Under the pieces are notes generated by a model. The model was given only the letters and a program-made list of their open reading frames with translations, ran no database searches and was not told the DNA's origin. The translations under genes and the position numbers were made by a program. Below are positions 38,315 to 46,557 of a stretch of DNA of 64,000 nt, piece by piece. Source of the DNA: Actinokineospora fastidiosa (GTDB lineage Bacteria > Actinomycetota > Actinomycetes > Mycobacteriales > Pseudonocardiaceae); the NCBI RefSeq assembly GCF_014648415.1, contig NZ_BMRB01000002.1, positions 1,859,814-1,923,813 of the forward strand, in the 5' to 3' direction. Position 1 is the stretch's first letter. The number at the start of each line of letters is the position of its first letter.

Positions 38315-38794
38315 TCAGTGTGACGGAGCAGGCACCGCGAGCCGATAGCCGACGCCGCGCACCGACTCCACCCGGATGCCCGGCGTGCTCGCGCGCAGCG
38401 AGCGCCGCAAACGTTTGATCGCCGACACGACGGCCTGGCTGTCGCCCACGTACGTGCGGCCCCAGACGTGCTGGGTCAGCTCGGCGAAGGACCACACCCG
38501 GCCCGGCTCCCCCGCGAGGGTGACCAGCAGGTCGAAATCCCGGGCGGACAGCGGCAGCGGCGCGCCCGCCCAGGTGGCCTCGCGCAGCGCGGCGTCGAGC
38601 CGCAGCGCGCCGCACTCGACGATCCGGTTGATCCGGCCCTCGATGGCCGAGCGCAGCGCGTGCGCGTCCGGGACGTAGAGCAGGGCGACGCCGCCGCCCC
38701 CGGCGGCGGCGATGGCGGCGAGTTGGTCGGCGGAGGTGCCGACGCAGACCACCAGGGGTAACTCGGAGCCGTCCAGCGAGCGGAGAACCGTCAC
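38315..38794 (-). CDS. Winged-helix regulator with a degenerate receiver-like N terminus
   Basis: 159 residues. The C-terminal 95 residues are an OmpR-type winged helix: PLSARDFDLLVTLAGEPGRVWSFAELTQHVWG, AVVSAIKRLRRSLR and VRGVGYRLAVP. The N-terminal 60 residues have an alternating strand-helix pattern (LPLVVCVGTS, ALLYVPDA) like a shortened receiver, but no acidic phosphorylation pocket is seen, and no kinase gene is nearby. It probably acts without phosphorylation. It precedes cysG by 49 bases on the same strand, so control of siroheme or cobalamin genes is possible but unproven. Confidence 0.8.
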   Translation of the reverse strand: MTVLRSLDGSELPLVVCVGTSADQLAAIAAAGGGGVALLYVPDAHALRSAIEGRINRIVECGALRLDAALREATWAGAPLPLSARDFDLLVTLAGEPGRVWSFAELTQHVWGRTYVGDSQAVVSAIKRLRRSLRASTPGIRVESVRGVGYRLAVPAPSH

Positions 38795-39030
38795 GCGCCA
38801 CCCCCAGTGCCGACCGAACGTGAGTCCTTCACAACAACCGTCGCTCCCGCCGTCATTCCGTTACAAAGATCAGGGCCGTCCGACCGCGAATCGACCCGAT
38901 ACCGCCCCGGACGACACCTTCACCGCACCCGCGCTTTCCGGCAGCGTCGAGAGAACCGGCAGTCATCGCACGGCTACCGGAGGTAGACGCGCGCTACCCC
39001 CTGCAGCGCGCGGGATGGGAGCCACCCGCT

Positions 39031-42000
39031 TTGTCTCCACGACCCCACCGCGTCAGAGGGCGGACCTGGTTGGCCGCGGTTACCACCGCGCTCACCGCGT
39101 CCGCGCTGCTGACGACCCCGGCGCTCGCGGCGCCGACCGACGACAAGATCGAGCCCCAGCTGCTGCAGGCGCTCGACGCCAAGGACAGCACCGACTTCTG
39201 GGTGCTGTTCGGCGAGCAGGCCGACCTGGCGCCCGCCACCAAGATCACCGACTGGACCGCGCGCGGGCAGGCCGTGCTCGACGCCTTGCGCGGCACCGCC
39301 GACCGCGCGCAGGCGGCCGTGCGCGCCGACCTCGACGCGGGCAAGGTCGACTACGACTCGTACTTCATCGCCAACGCGCTCCACGTCAAGGGCGGGTCGC
39401 AGGCCCTGGCCGAGTCGCTGGCCAAGCGCGCCGAGGTCGCCGAGATCCTGGCCCCGCGCGCGTACTCGCTGCCCGAGCTGACGCCCGGCGAGGTCCAGGC
39501 GACCGTGGACGCTGTCGAATGGGGCGTCGCGGCCATCAACGCCGACGACGCCTGGGCCGACTTCGGCGCCCGGGGCGAGGGCATCGTCGTGGGCAACATC
39601 GACTCCGGGGTGCAGTTCGACCACCCCGCGCTGGTCGGGAAGTACCGCGGGAACAACGGCGGCGCGTTCGACCACCAGTACAACTGGTTCGACCCGAGCG
39701 AGGTGTGCCCGACCGCCGCGCCGTGCGACAACAACGGCCACGGCACGCACACCATGGGCACGATGGTGGGCGGCGACGGCGCCAACCAGATCGGCGTCGC
39801 GCCCGGGGCCAGGTGGATCGCGGCCAAGGGCTGCGAGAGCAACGGCTGCTCGGAGGCCGCGCTGCTGGCCTCCGGCCAGTGGATGCTGGCGCCGACCGAC
39901 CTCGCGGGCCAGAACCCGCGGCCGGACCTGCGCCCGCACATCGTCAACAACTCCTGGGGCGCGTCCAACGGCTCCGCGGTGGACCCGTGGTACCGGGCGA
40001 CCGTGCAGGCGTGGCGGGCGGCGGGCATCTTCCCGTCGTTCTCCAACGGCAACTCCGGCCCGAGCTGCAACACCTCCGGCTCCCCCGGCGACAACGTCGA
40101 GTCCTACGCGTCCGGCGCGTTCGACATCAACGGCGCGATCGCGTCGTTCTCCAGCCGGGGACCGGGCGAGAACGGCGACATCAAGCCGAACCTGGCCGCC
40201 CCGGGCGTCAACGTCCGCAGCGCCCTGCCCGGCGGGGCCTACGGCGCGAACAGCGGCACGTCGATGGCCGCGCCGCACACCTCGGCGACCGTCGCCCTGA
40301 TGTGGTCGGCTGCCCCGACGCTGGTCGGCGACATCGCGCGCACCACCGAACTGCTCGACGACACCGCCGTCGACGTGGACGCCCTGACCTGCGGCGGAAC
40401 CGTCGACGACAACCACGTCTTCGGCGAGGGCAAGCTGGATGCCCACGCCGCGGTCGACCGCTCCCCGCGCGGCCCGGTCGGCACGCTGGCGGGCACCGTG
40501 ACCGACGCCGCGACCGGCACCCCGGTCTCCGGCGCGAGTGTCACCGTGACGGGCCCGAGCAACCGCACCCTGGCCACCGGGACCGACGGCGCGTACACCT
40601 CGACGCTCCCGGTGGGCGAGTACGCGGTGGCGGCCACGGCGTTCGGCTACGGCCAGGCGACCGGGACGGCCGCGGTCACCGAGGCGCAGACGGTCACCGT
40701 CGACCTCGCGCTGACCCCGGCCCCCCGCGACACCGTCTCCGGCGTGGTCCGCAACGCCCAGGGCGGCGTGGTGGCGAACGCGACCGTGCAGATCCTCGGC
40801 ACGCCGCTGGCCGCGGTCACCACCAATGGCGAGGGCGCGTACTCCATCGCCGACGTCCCGCACGGCACCTACCAGATCCGGGCCACCGCGGGCGGCTGCA
40901 ACGACCCGCGGCAGGTGGAGCTGGTGGTCGACGGCGCCGAGGCGCTGGACTTCGAGCTGCCCGCGCGCGGCGACTCGTTCGGCCACCACTGCGTGCTGGA
41001 GCCCTCGTCCTATGTGGAGGGCGACACGCCGCTGGCGCTGACCGGCGACGATCAGGCGACCGCGGTCGACCTGCCGTTCGGCTTCTTCTACTACGGGGCC
41101 ACCTACCGGCAGGCGCACGTGGCGACCAACGGCCACGTGAACTTCCTGGCCCGCAGCACCTCCTTCGGCAACACCGGCATCCCGGGCACAGCCGCGCCGA
41201 ACGCGGCGGTCTACCCGTTCTGGGACGACCTGCTCATCGACGCCCAGAGCCAGGTGCTGACCAAGACCGCGGGCACGGCGCCCAACCGGTCGTTCACGGT
41301 GGAATGGCGCAACGCCACCATCTACCAGCAGACGACGACCAGGCTGGACATCTCGCTGACGCTGTCGGAGAACGGCGAGATCGCGATGAGCTACCGCAAC
41401 CTCGACGCGGCGAACCCGCGCGAGACCGGCAACTCCGCCACCGTCGGCATCGAGAACGCGACGGGAACGGTGGCGCTGCAGTACTCGCTCAACACGCCCA
41501 CCCTGTCCAACGACACCACGGTCCGGTTCAAGCCCCCGGCGTCGGGCACGGTCGCGGGCGAGGTCACCGACGCCAACGACCGGGGCGCGATCGAGGGCGC
41601 CGCCGTCAAGATCCTCAGCGGCGGGGCTACCGTGGCGACGGCGACGACCGGGGCGGACGGCCGCTACTCGATGCGCCTGCTCGCGGGCGACTACACCGTG
41701 GAGGTGTCCAAGCAGCACTACGTCTCCGCCACGGAGACCGTCGCGGTCGACGGCGACGAGTCGGCCAACTTCGCGCTGCGGACCCCGGGCGCGGAGCTGA
41801 CCGGCGGCCCGCTGACCTTCCTCGGCGAGGCGGGCCAGCTCCGCTCGTCGACGGTCAGCCTGGCCAGCACCAGCGACCTCACGCTGGACTACACGCTGTC
41901 CAACGGCGCGTCGTGGCTGTGGGCGGTGCCGGGGACGGCCGCGGTGAAGCCGGGCGGCACGCAGGCGATCACCGTGCGCGTGGACCCGGTCGGCCTGACC

Positions 42001-42579
42001 CCCGGCGTGCACGAGAGCACGCTGACCGTCACGACCAACGCGGGCCGCACCCCGACCATCACCATCCCGGTGAAGCTCGTGGTCCCGGCCTACCGCAAGG
42101 GCCTGGACGTGGGCGGCGGCGGGCTGACCGACCGCAACGCCGACGTCTGGGTCGGCGACCAGGCCTGGCAGCCGGGCGGCTTCGGCTACCTCAGCGGCGG
42201 CCCGGTGGTCAAGAGCGGGAAGGCCATCGCGGGCACCGAGGACGACACGCTGTTCCAGACCCAGCGGGAGAGCCCGGGCGGCTACCGGTTCGACGGCCTG
42301 CCCGCGGGCACCTACCAGGTCGAGCTGGGCTTCGCCGAGCTGCGGGCCGGTTTCGTCCCCGGCCGCCGCGTGTTCGACGTGTCGGTCAACGGGACGAAGG
42401 TGCTGCCGCGCTATGACATCGCGGCGAGCGTCGGCGTCCTGACCGCGGACACCCACGAGTTCTGGGTGACCGTGCCCGAGGGCGGATCGATCTCGGTGGA
42501 ACTGGCCGCGCTGCGCGGCAAGTCCGTGCCGGTGATCAACACCCTGCGGGTGACGCACCGTCCGGATCGGACGAGCTGA
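39031..42579 (+). CDS. Secreted subtilisin-family (S8) protease with carboxypeptidase-regulatory-like and malectin domains
   Basis: 1182 residues. Signal peptide to about 33 (TTPALA cleavage), propeptide to about 160, then the S8 catalytic domain with Asp191 (GNIDSGVQ), His237 (NNGHGTH) and Ser411 (SGTSMAAPHT). From about 485 come two CarboxypepD_reg-like beta domains (GTLAGTVTDAATGTP, VSGVVRNAQGG), a Nidogen-like stretch (about 645-835), a third such beta domain (GTVAGEVTDAND), and at the C terminus a malectin-like carbohydrate-binding module (LDVGGGGLTDRNADVW). It starts TTG at 39031 with GGGAG ten bases upstream. Likely degrades extracellular protein while bound to a polysaccharide. Confidence 0.9.
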   Translation: MSPRPHRVRGRTWLAAVTTALTASALLTTPALAAPTDDKIEPQLLQALDAKDSTDFWVLFGEQADLAPATKITDWTARGQAVLDALRGTADRAQAAVRADLDAGKVDYDSYFIANALHVKGGSQALAESLAKRAEVAEILAPRAYSLPELTPGEVQATVDAVEWGVAAINADDAWADFGARGEGIVVGNIDSGVQFDHPALVGKYRGNNGGAFDHQYNWFDPSEVCPTAAPCDNNGHGTHTMGTMVGGDGANQIGVAPGARWIAAKGCESNGCSEAALLASGQWMLAPTDLAGQNPRPDLRPHIVNNSWGASNGSAVDPWYRATVQAWRAAGIFPSFSNGNSGPSCNTSGSPGDNVESYASGAFDINGAIASFSSRGPGENGDIKPNLAAPGVNVRSALPGGAYGANSGTSMAAPHTSATVALMWSAAPTLVGDIARTTELLDDTAVDVDALTCGGTVDDNHVFGEGKLDAHAAVDRSPRGPVGTLAGTVTDAATGTPVSGASVTVTGPSNRTLATGTDGAYTSTLPVGEYAVAATAFGYGQATGTAAVTEAQTVTVDLALTPAPRDTVSGVVRNAQGGVVANATVQILGTPLAAVTTNGEGAYSIADVPHGTYQIRATAGGCNDPRQVELVVDGAEALDFELPARGDSFGHHCVLEPSSYVEGDTPLALTGDDQATAVDLPFGFFYYGATYRQAHVATNGHVNFLARSTSFGNTGIPGTAAPNAAVYPFWDDLLIDAQSQVLTKTAGTAPNRSFTVEWRNATIYQQTTTRLDISLTLSENGEIAMSYRNLDAANPRETGNSATVGIENATGTVALQYSLNTPTLSNDTTVRFKPPASGTVAGEVTDANDRGAIEGAAVKILSGGATVATATTGADGRYSMRLLAGDYTVEVSKQHYVSATETVAVDGDESANFALRTPGAELTGGPLTFLGEAGQLRSSTVSLASTSDLTLDYTLSNGASWLWAVPGTAAVKPGGTQAITVRVDPVGLTPGVHESTLTVTTNAGRTPTITIPVKLVVPAYRKGLDVGGGGLTDRNADVWVGDQAWQPGGFGYLSGGPVVKSGKAIAGTEDDTLFQTQRESPGGYRFDGLPAGTYQVELGFAELRAGFVPGRRVFDVSVNGTKVLPRYDIAASVGVLTADTHEFWVTVPEGGSISVELAALRGKSVPVINTLRVTHRPDRTS

Positions 42580-42585
42580 CCGACC

Positions 42586-42620
42586 GGCGGCCCCCGACCC
42601 TGACCCGGTCGGGGGCCGCC
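42586..42620 (+). terminator. Terminator of the S8 protease gene
   Basis: A perfect 14-bp stem (42586-42599 with 42607-42620) around a CTGACCC loop, six bases after the stop codon. Confidence 0.8.
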
Positions 42621-42697
42621 GTCACCCGGACGGGGGTGATCTTCGCTGGTACCGTCGATTCCGCGACCTTCCCCCGGCCCGTGGAGGACACATCCCG

Positions 42698-43630
42698 ATG
42701 TTCAAGCGCATGCTCGCCGCCTTCGGGGTCGGCGGGCCCTCGGTCGACACCGTGCTCGACACGCCCTCGGTCATGCCGGGCCAGCCCGTCGCGGGCACGG
42801 TCCGCATCCAGGGCGGCAGCGCGGACGTCACCATCGACCAGGTGGCGCTGTCGCTGGTCACCCGCGCCGAGCTGGAGCACGGCGACCACGAAGCCACCGG
42901 GCGCGCCGAGTTCCACCGCGTCGTCGTCGGCGCGGACGTGCGGGTGAGCGCCGACCAGCCGCTGGACATCCCGTTCCGGTTCGACGTGCCGTGGGAGACC
43001 CCGATCACCGCCGTCGGCCCGACGCCGCTGCCCGGCATGGTGGTCGGCGTGCGCACCGACCTGGTGATCTCCGGCGCTCCCGACAAGGGCGACCTGGACG
43101 CGCTCACGGTGCACCCGCTGCCGTCGCAGGACGCGGTGCTGGACGCGTTCGGCAGGCTGGGCTTCCAGTTCCGCTCCGCCGACGTCGAGGTCGGCAGGCT
43201 GCGCGGCGTGCCGCAGGCGCTGCCGTTCTACCAGGAGATCGAGTTCTTCCCGCCCCCGGCGTACCACGGCAGGATCACCGAGGTCGAGCTGACGTTCGTG
43301 GCCACGCCGCACGAGCTGCACGTCGTCCTGGAGGCCGACAAGCGCGGCGGATTCCTGCGCGCGGCCACGGACGTGATCGGCAGCTTCCGCATGGCGCACC
43401 AGGAGTCCGAGCGCACGGACTGGACGCCGGTGATCGACCGCTGGCTCGCCCAGATCGCCGCGAGCGCGGCGAACCCGGCCTTCGGCGGGCACCACGACCC
43501 GCGCCACCACCGGCGCGGTCCCGGCATGGGCGCCGTCGTCGGCGGCGCGGCCGCAGGCCTGGTCGGCGGCATGATCCTCGGTGACATGCTGGGCGACATG
43601 GGCGAGGACGGCGGCGACTTCGAGGAGTGA
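42698..43630 (+). CDS. Sporulation control protein Spo0M-like (arrestin fold)
   Basis: 310 residues. MFKRMLAAFGVGGPSVDTVL and TIDQVALSLVTRAE, later PLDIPFRFDVPWETPITAV, are the usual elements of the SpoOM family, whose two beta-sandwich domains resemble arrestins. Residues after about 265 form a His/Gly/Met-rich end (GMGAVVGGAAAGLVGGMILG). In Bacillus the protein affects sporulation and cytoskeletal organisation; in actinomycetes the role is less clear. Start ATG at 42698. It ends two bases before the convergent membrane gene. Confidence 0.88.
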   Translation: MFKRMLAAFGVGGPSVDTVLDTPSVMPGQPVAGTVRIQGGSADVTIDQVALSLVTRAELEHGDHEATGRAEFHRVVVGADVRVSADQPLDIPFRFDVPWETPITAVGPTPLPGMVVGVRTDLVISGAPDKGDLDALTVHPLPSQDAVLDAFGRLGFQFRSADVEVGRLRGVPQALPFYQEIEFFPPPAYHGRITEVELTFVATPHELHVVLEADKRGGFLRAATDVIGSFRMAHQESERTDWTPVIDRWLAQIAASAANPAFGGHHDPRHHRRGPGMGAVVGGAAAGLVGGMILGDMLGDMGEDGGDFEE

Positions 43631-43631
43631 G

Positions 43632-44433
43632 TCAGCCCGCGGTCCGCCACAGCCCGTCGATGCCCTCCACCCCGGAGCGGGCGTCGATGTAGAGCAGCGC
43701 GTGCAGGGCCATCGTCCACGGCGAGACGACGGTGGCCACCAGCACCGACCCCAGCGACTCGGCGAGCGCGGACCCGCCGCTGATCGCCTCGAACAGCATC
43801 AGCGTCGGCGCGCGCAGCGCGACCCCGGCGACGCTGGCGATGAGCGCGACGACGAACACCCGCCACCAGCCGCCGGTGCCCTCGTGCACGAGCGCCTGCG
43901 ACCGGCGCAGCGCCGCGACCGGCGACACCCGCTCGACCACGGCCGCGGACGGCGCGAGCATCAGCGCCACGCTCAGATACAGCACGCCCACCAGCAGGGG
44001 GCAGGGCGAGCACGAGCCCCAGGGGGCCGAGCTTCGTCGTCAGCAGGCCGAGCGCGCCGAGGCCGCCGATCAGCAGGCCGGTCAGCACGGTCACGCCGAC
44101 GAGCGCGGGCAGCGCGGACGCCCCGGTGCGCAGCGCGAGCCGCGCGCTGGTGGCGTGGCCGAAGACCGCGCGCGGGACCACCACGTTCACCACGGCCGCG
44201 AGGACGATGCCGACCAGGCCAGCGACGCCGAGCCGGACCAGGTTCTCCAGCAGGGGTGACGGTTCGGCGACGGCGAGCAGCGCCCAGGCCGCGAGCTCGG
44301 CGGACACCGCGACGCCGAAACCGACGCCCAGCAGCGCGCCCGGGTGGCGGCGCACCGCGTCGACCGATCCGCGCAGCAGGTCGGGGATGGTCAGCGGGCG
44401 CAGCGGGACGATGCCCAGGCGCACCTCGGTCAT
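43632..44433 (-). pseudogene. Membrane protein gene split by a +1 frameshift in a C5 run
   Basis: Two frames together encode one protein of about 266 residues with about six helices. The first part (from ATG 44433, MTEVRLGIVPLRPLTIPDLLRGSVDAVRRHP) has the form of actinomycete membrane proteins of the DUF-7544/GDPD-membrane-domain type. The reading ends in the frame of GPLGLVLALP, then continues in the other frame with GVLYLSVALMLAPSAAVVE. The switch falls at a run of five G on the + strand (43997-44001); one fewer would restore the frame (801 instead of 802 bases). This may be a real inactivation, a phase-variable site or a sequencing error. It follows the esterase-like gene with no spacing. 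Confidence 0.75.
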
Positions 44434-45279
44434 CTAGAGGTGCTCGCCGACGTACTTCAGCGCCTCGGGCAGTGCCTTCTTCCAGTACGCGGCGTTGTGG
44501 CCGCCCGGAGCCCAGTGGCCCTTGGCGCCGACCTTGCCCGCGAAGTCCTTGGCGGTGTCCAGGAACGCCTCGTCCTCGGTGCCGCACCAGACGGCGACCT
44601 TGAGGTTGGCGAACTCCCTCGGATGGCGCAGCGGCTCCTTGGCCTCCCACTGGGCGCGGCTCTCGAAGTCCTTGGACTGCTCGGCGAACGCCCAGCTCTC
44701 GTACAGCGTCGGGCTGATCGCGGCGACGACCTCGATGCCGGTGCTCTTGCGGCCGTGGTTGAGCGCGCCCACCGCGCCCTCGCCGATGCCGACGGCGGCG
44801 AACGGGGTGGTGGCCAGGTCGTGGTACTCCAGCCACTCGGGGAGGTCCTCCTCCAGCATCCGCATCGGCTCGTCGTCCTTGTCGCCGATCCAGTTGCCGC
44901 CGTCGGCAGCGGCGATCGCGAACGGCACGCTGCTGTAGCGCACCAGCTCGGTCAGCACGTCGGGCACGCCGAGGTCGAGGAAGGAGCGCGCGCCGCCGAC
45001 CTTGTCGTGCAGCGCCACGCACACGGGGATGGGGCCCGGCGGGATGCCTGCGGGGCGGATCAGCACGATGTCGACGTCGCGGTAGCGGCCTGCTGCGATC
45101 TTGCGGTCGATCGTGACCGGCTGGGATGTCGAGGTCGGCGGCTTCGTCAGGGCCAGCTCGTTGCGCGGATCGACCTCCGGGGTCTTGGCCTGGCAGCCGG
45201 TCAGCAGACCCGCGCCGACGCCCAGCCCGCCCAGCAGGGCGGCCCGGCGGGACAGCCGAACATTTCGCACAGTGTTCAC
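44434..45279 (-). CDS. Esterase-like lipoprotein lacking the catalytic serine
   Basis: 281 residues. Twin-arginine-like SRRAALLGG and lipobox LLTGC (Cys29). It is a clear paralogue of the hydrolase at 13511-14302: PVCVALHDKVGGARSFLDLG and VWCGTEDEAFLDTA align with its counterpart, as does the C-terminal region around HNAAYWKKALPEA. But the nucleophile elbow GISTG is GIGEG here (164-168), so the serine is replaced by glycine. Thus a non-catalytic role, such as binding, is inferred. GTG at 45279 has GGAG five bases upstream. The membrane gene starts directly after its TAG stop. Confidence 0.78.
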   Translation of the reverse strand: MNTVRNVRLSRRAALLGGLGVGAGLLTGCQAKTPEVDPRNELALTKPPTSTSQPVTIDRKIAAGRYRDVDIVLIRPAGIPPGPIPVCVALHDKVGGARSFLDLGVPDVLTELVRYSSVPFAIAAADGGNWIGDKDDEPMRMLEEDLPEWLEYHDLATTPFAAVGIGEGAVGALNHGRKSTGIEVVAAISPTLYESWAFAEQSKDFESRAQWEAKEPLRHPREFANLKVAVWCGTEDEAFLDTAKDFAGKVGAKGHWAPGGHNAAYWKKALPEALKYVGEHL

Positions 45280-45367
45280 AAGTTCTCCGCTCGTCACGGA
45301 CCCCTCGGGCGATCTTATGGGGCTACCGCCCGCCCCCGACCAGTACCACGGACAAACCTCACTAATC

Positions 45368-45379
45368 GGGAGCGCTCTC
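45368..45379. promoter_or_regulatory. Possible LacI-type operator
   Basis: GGGAGCGCTCTC has a perfect GAGCGCTC core and one mismatch in the outer pair, close to the GGGAGCGCTCCC-type sites bound by CebR-like LacI regulators in actinomycetes. It lies about 90 bases before the esterase-like gene at 45279. No LacI regulator is in the window; weak evidence. Confidence 0.25.
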
Positions 45380-45457
45380 TCATCCGTCTGCCACAAGGAG
45401 CGCACATTACCTGCTCGCATAGCGAACAGAATGTGCCGTTTGGATCAATCGCGTACG

Positions 45458-46411
45458 TCATTCGGCGGCTTCCGGGTCGATTCGCGCGCCCCAGACCAGG
45501 AAGGAGGACTCCGCGGGGCGCACCATCGTTCCCCCATCCGGCCCATCCCCGAACCCGGCAGCGCTGAGCTGACACCCGTCGACGGCGTACCCGGCCCCGG
45601 CCAGCGTCGTGCGCACCATGCCCAAGTGGTCTAGTTCCGACACCATCACGACGACCCGGTCCGCACCCGCGCCCGCGCAGGCGCGCACGAGATCGGGGGT
45701 GGAGCGGGCGAGGAAGACGGCGTCCGGCTTGGGCAGCGCGCGCAGCGCCCGCGGCAGCTCACCGTCCTCCAGCCGGACGTCGACACCGTGCGCGTTGGCG
45801 TTGGCCACGATCCGCACACACAACGCGGCGTCCCGCTCGACCGCGACCACGGCGGCGCCGAGCATCCCGGCCTCGACGCCGAGCGCGCCCGAGCCCGCGC
45901 AGACATCCCACACGAGCACCCCGGGGCGCGGGGCGAGGCGGGCGAGCGCGAGGGCGCGGACGTGCTCGGGGATCCAGTGCCCCTCGCGGGTGGCGAACGC
46001 GGTCATCGGCAGCGCCCATCCCCTGCCGTCGCCGTTCGGCTCGCCGGCGATCCAGCGGTGGGTCTCGCGGGTTTCGAGAGAACTGAGGCAGAGCACGAGA
46101 TTGGGCGTGCGCCAGGCTTTCCGCTCAGCCTCGGTGACGTCCACAATGGAGAGTTGCTCGGTCTCCCCGCCGACGTTCTCCAGCACCGCCAGATACCGGT
46201 GCCAGCCGACCAGCTCGCGCGCCAACTCCGCGGGCCCCGCCCCCGGCGCCGTCCGCACCATGACGGCAGACCGCGCCCGACAGACGTTGACCGCCCGCCG
46301 GAAGTCCCGCCCCTCGGCCTCCACGACGGTGATCTCAGCCCACGGCCGCTTGACCATCTCGGCCAACCTGGACATATCGGACACGGATCCCGCCATGGCC
46401 CATTCGACCAC
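45458..46411 (-). CDS. Shortened precorrin-6Y methylase CobL-like protein (CbiT intact, CbiE cut)
   Basis: 317 residues. The C-terminal half is a complete CbiT: DVCAGSGALGVEAGMLGAAVVAVERD (SAM-binding), EDGELPRALRALPKPDAVF and the SELDHLGM region. The N-terminal half matches only the last part of CbiE (EITVVEAEGRDF, PAELARELVGW, NLVLCL): the first 70 or so residues of the SAM-tetrapyrrole methylase, including the VGxGxG loop, are absent, and no frame upstream supplies them. CbiT normally decarboxylates and methylates C15; the C5 step could be lost. It lies 146 bases after cobM. GTG at 46411 is a long-frame start; later starts (MAGSV, MSRLAE) are possible. Confidence 0.75.
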   Translation of the reverse strand: MVEWAMAGSVSDMSRLAEMVKRPWAEITVVEAEGRDFRRAVNVCRARSAVMVRTAPGAGPAELARELVGWHRYLAVLENVGGETEQLSIVDVTEAERKAWRTPNLVLCLSSLETRETHRWIAGEPNGDGRGWALPMTAFATREGHWIPEHVRALALARLAPRPGVLVWDVCAGSGALGVEAGMLGAAVVAVERDAALCVRIVANANAHGVDVRLEDGELPRALRALPKPDAVFLARSTPDLVRACAGAGADRVVVMVSELDHLGMVRTTLAGAGYAVDGCQLSAAGFGDGPDGGTMVRPAESSFLVWGARIDPEAAE

Positions 46412-46557
46412 GCCACCCGCCCCCAGGGAAACCGGCCAATCCCCATTCCGAAACGATTGCGCCGATTTCCCCAGATGATGCCATCATCCCCGTGATCGCG
46501 TCATATGTTCAGATCATTCGAACGATCATTCAGATGACGAGATCATCCACTCCAGCC

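Noticed and set aside
38974..42558. 1194-codon frame antisense to the S8 protease
   Set aside because: High-GC shadow; the protease on the + strand has a complete triad and signal peptide.
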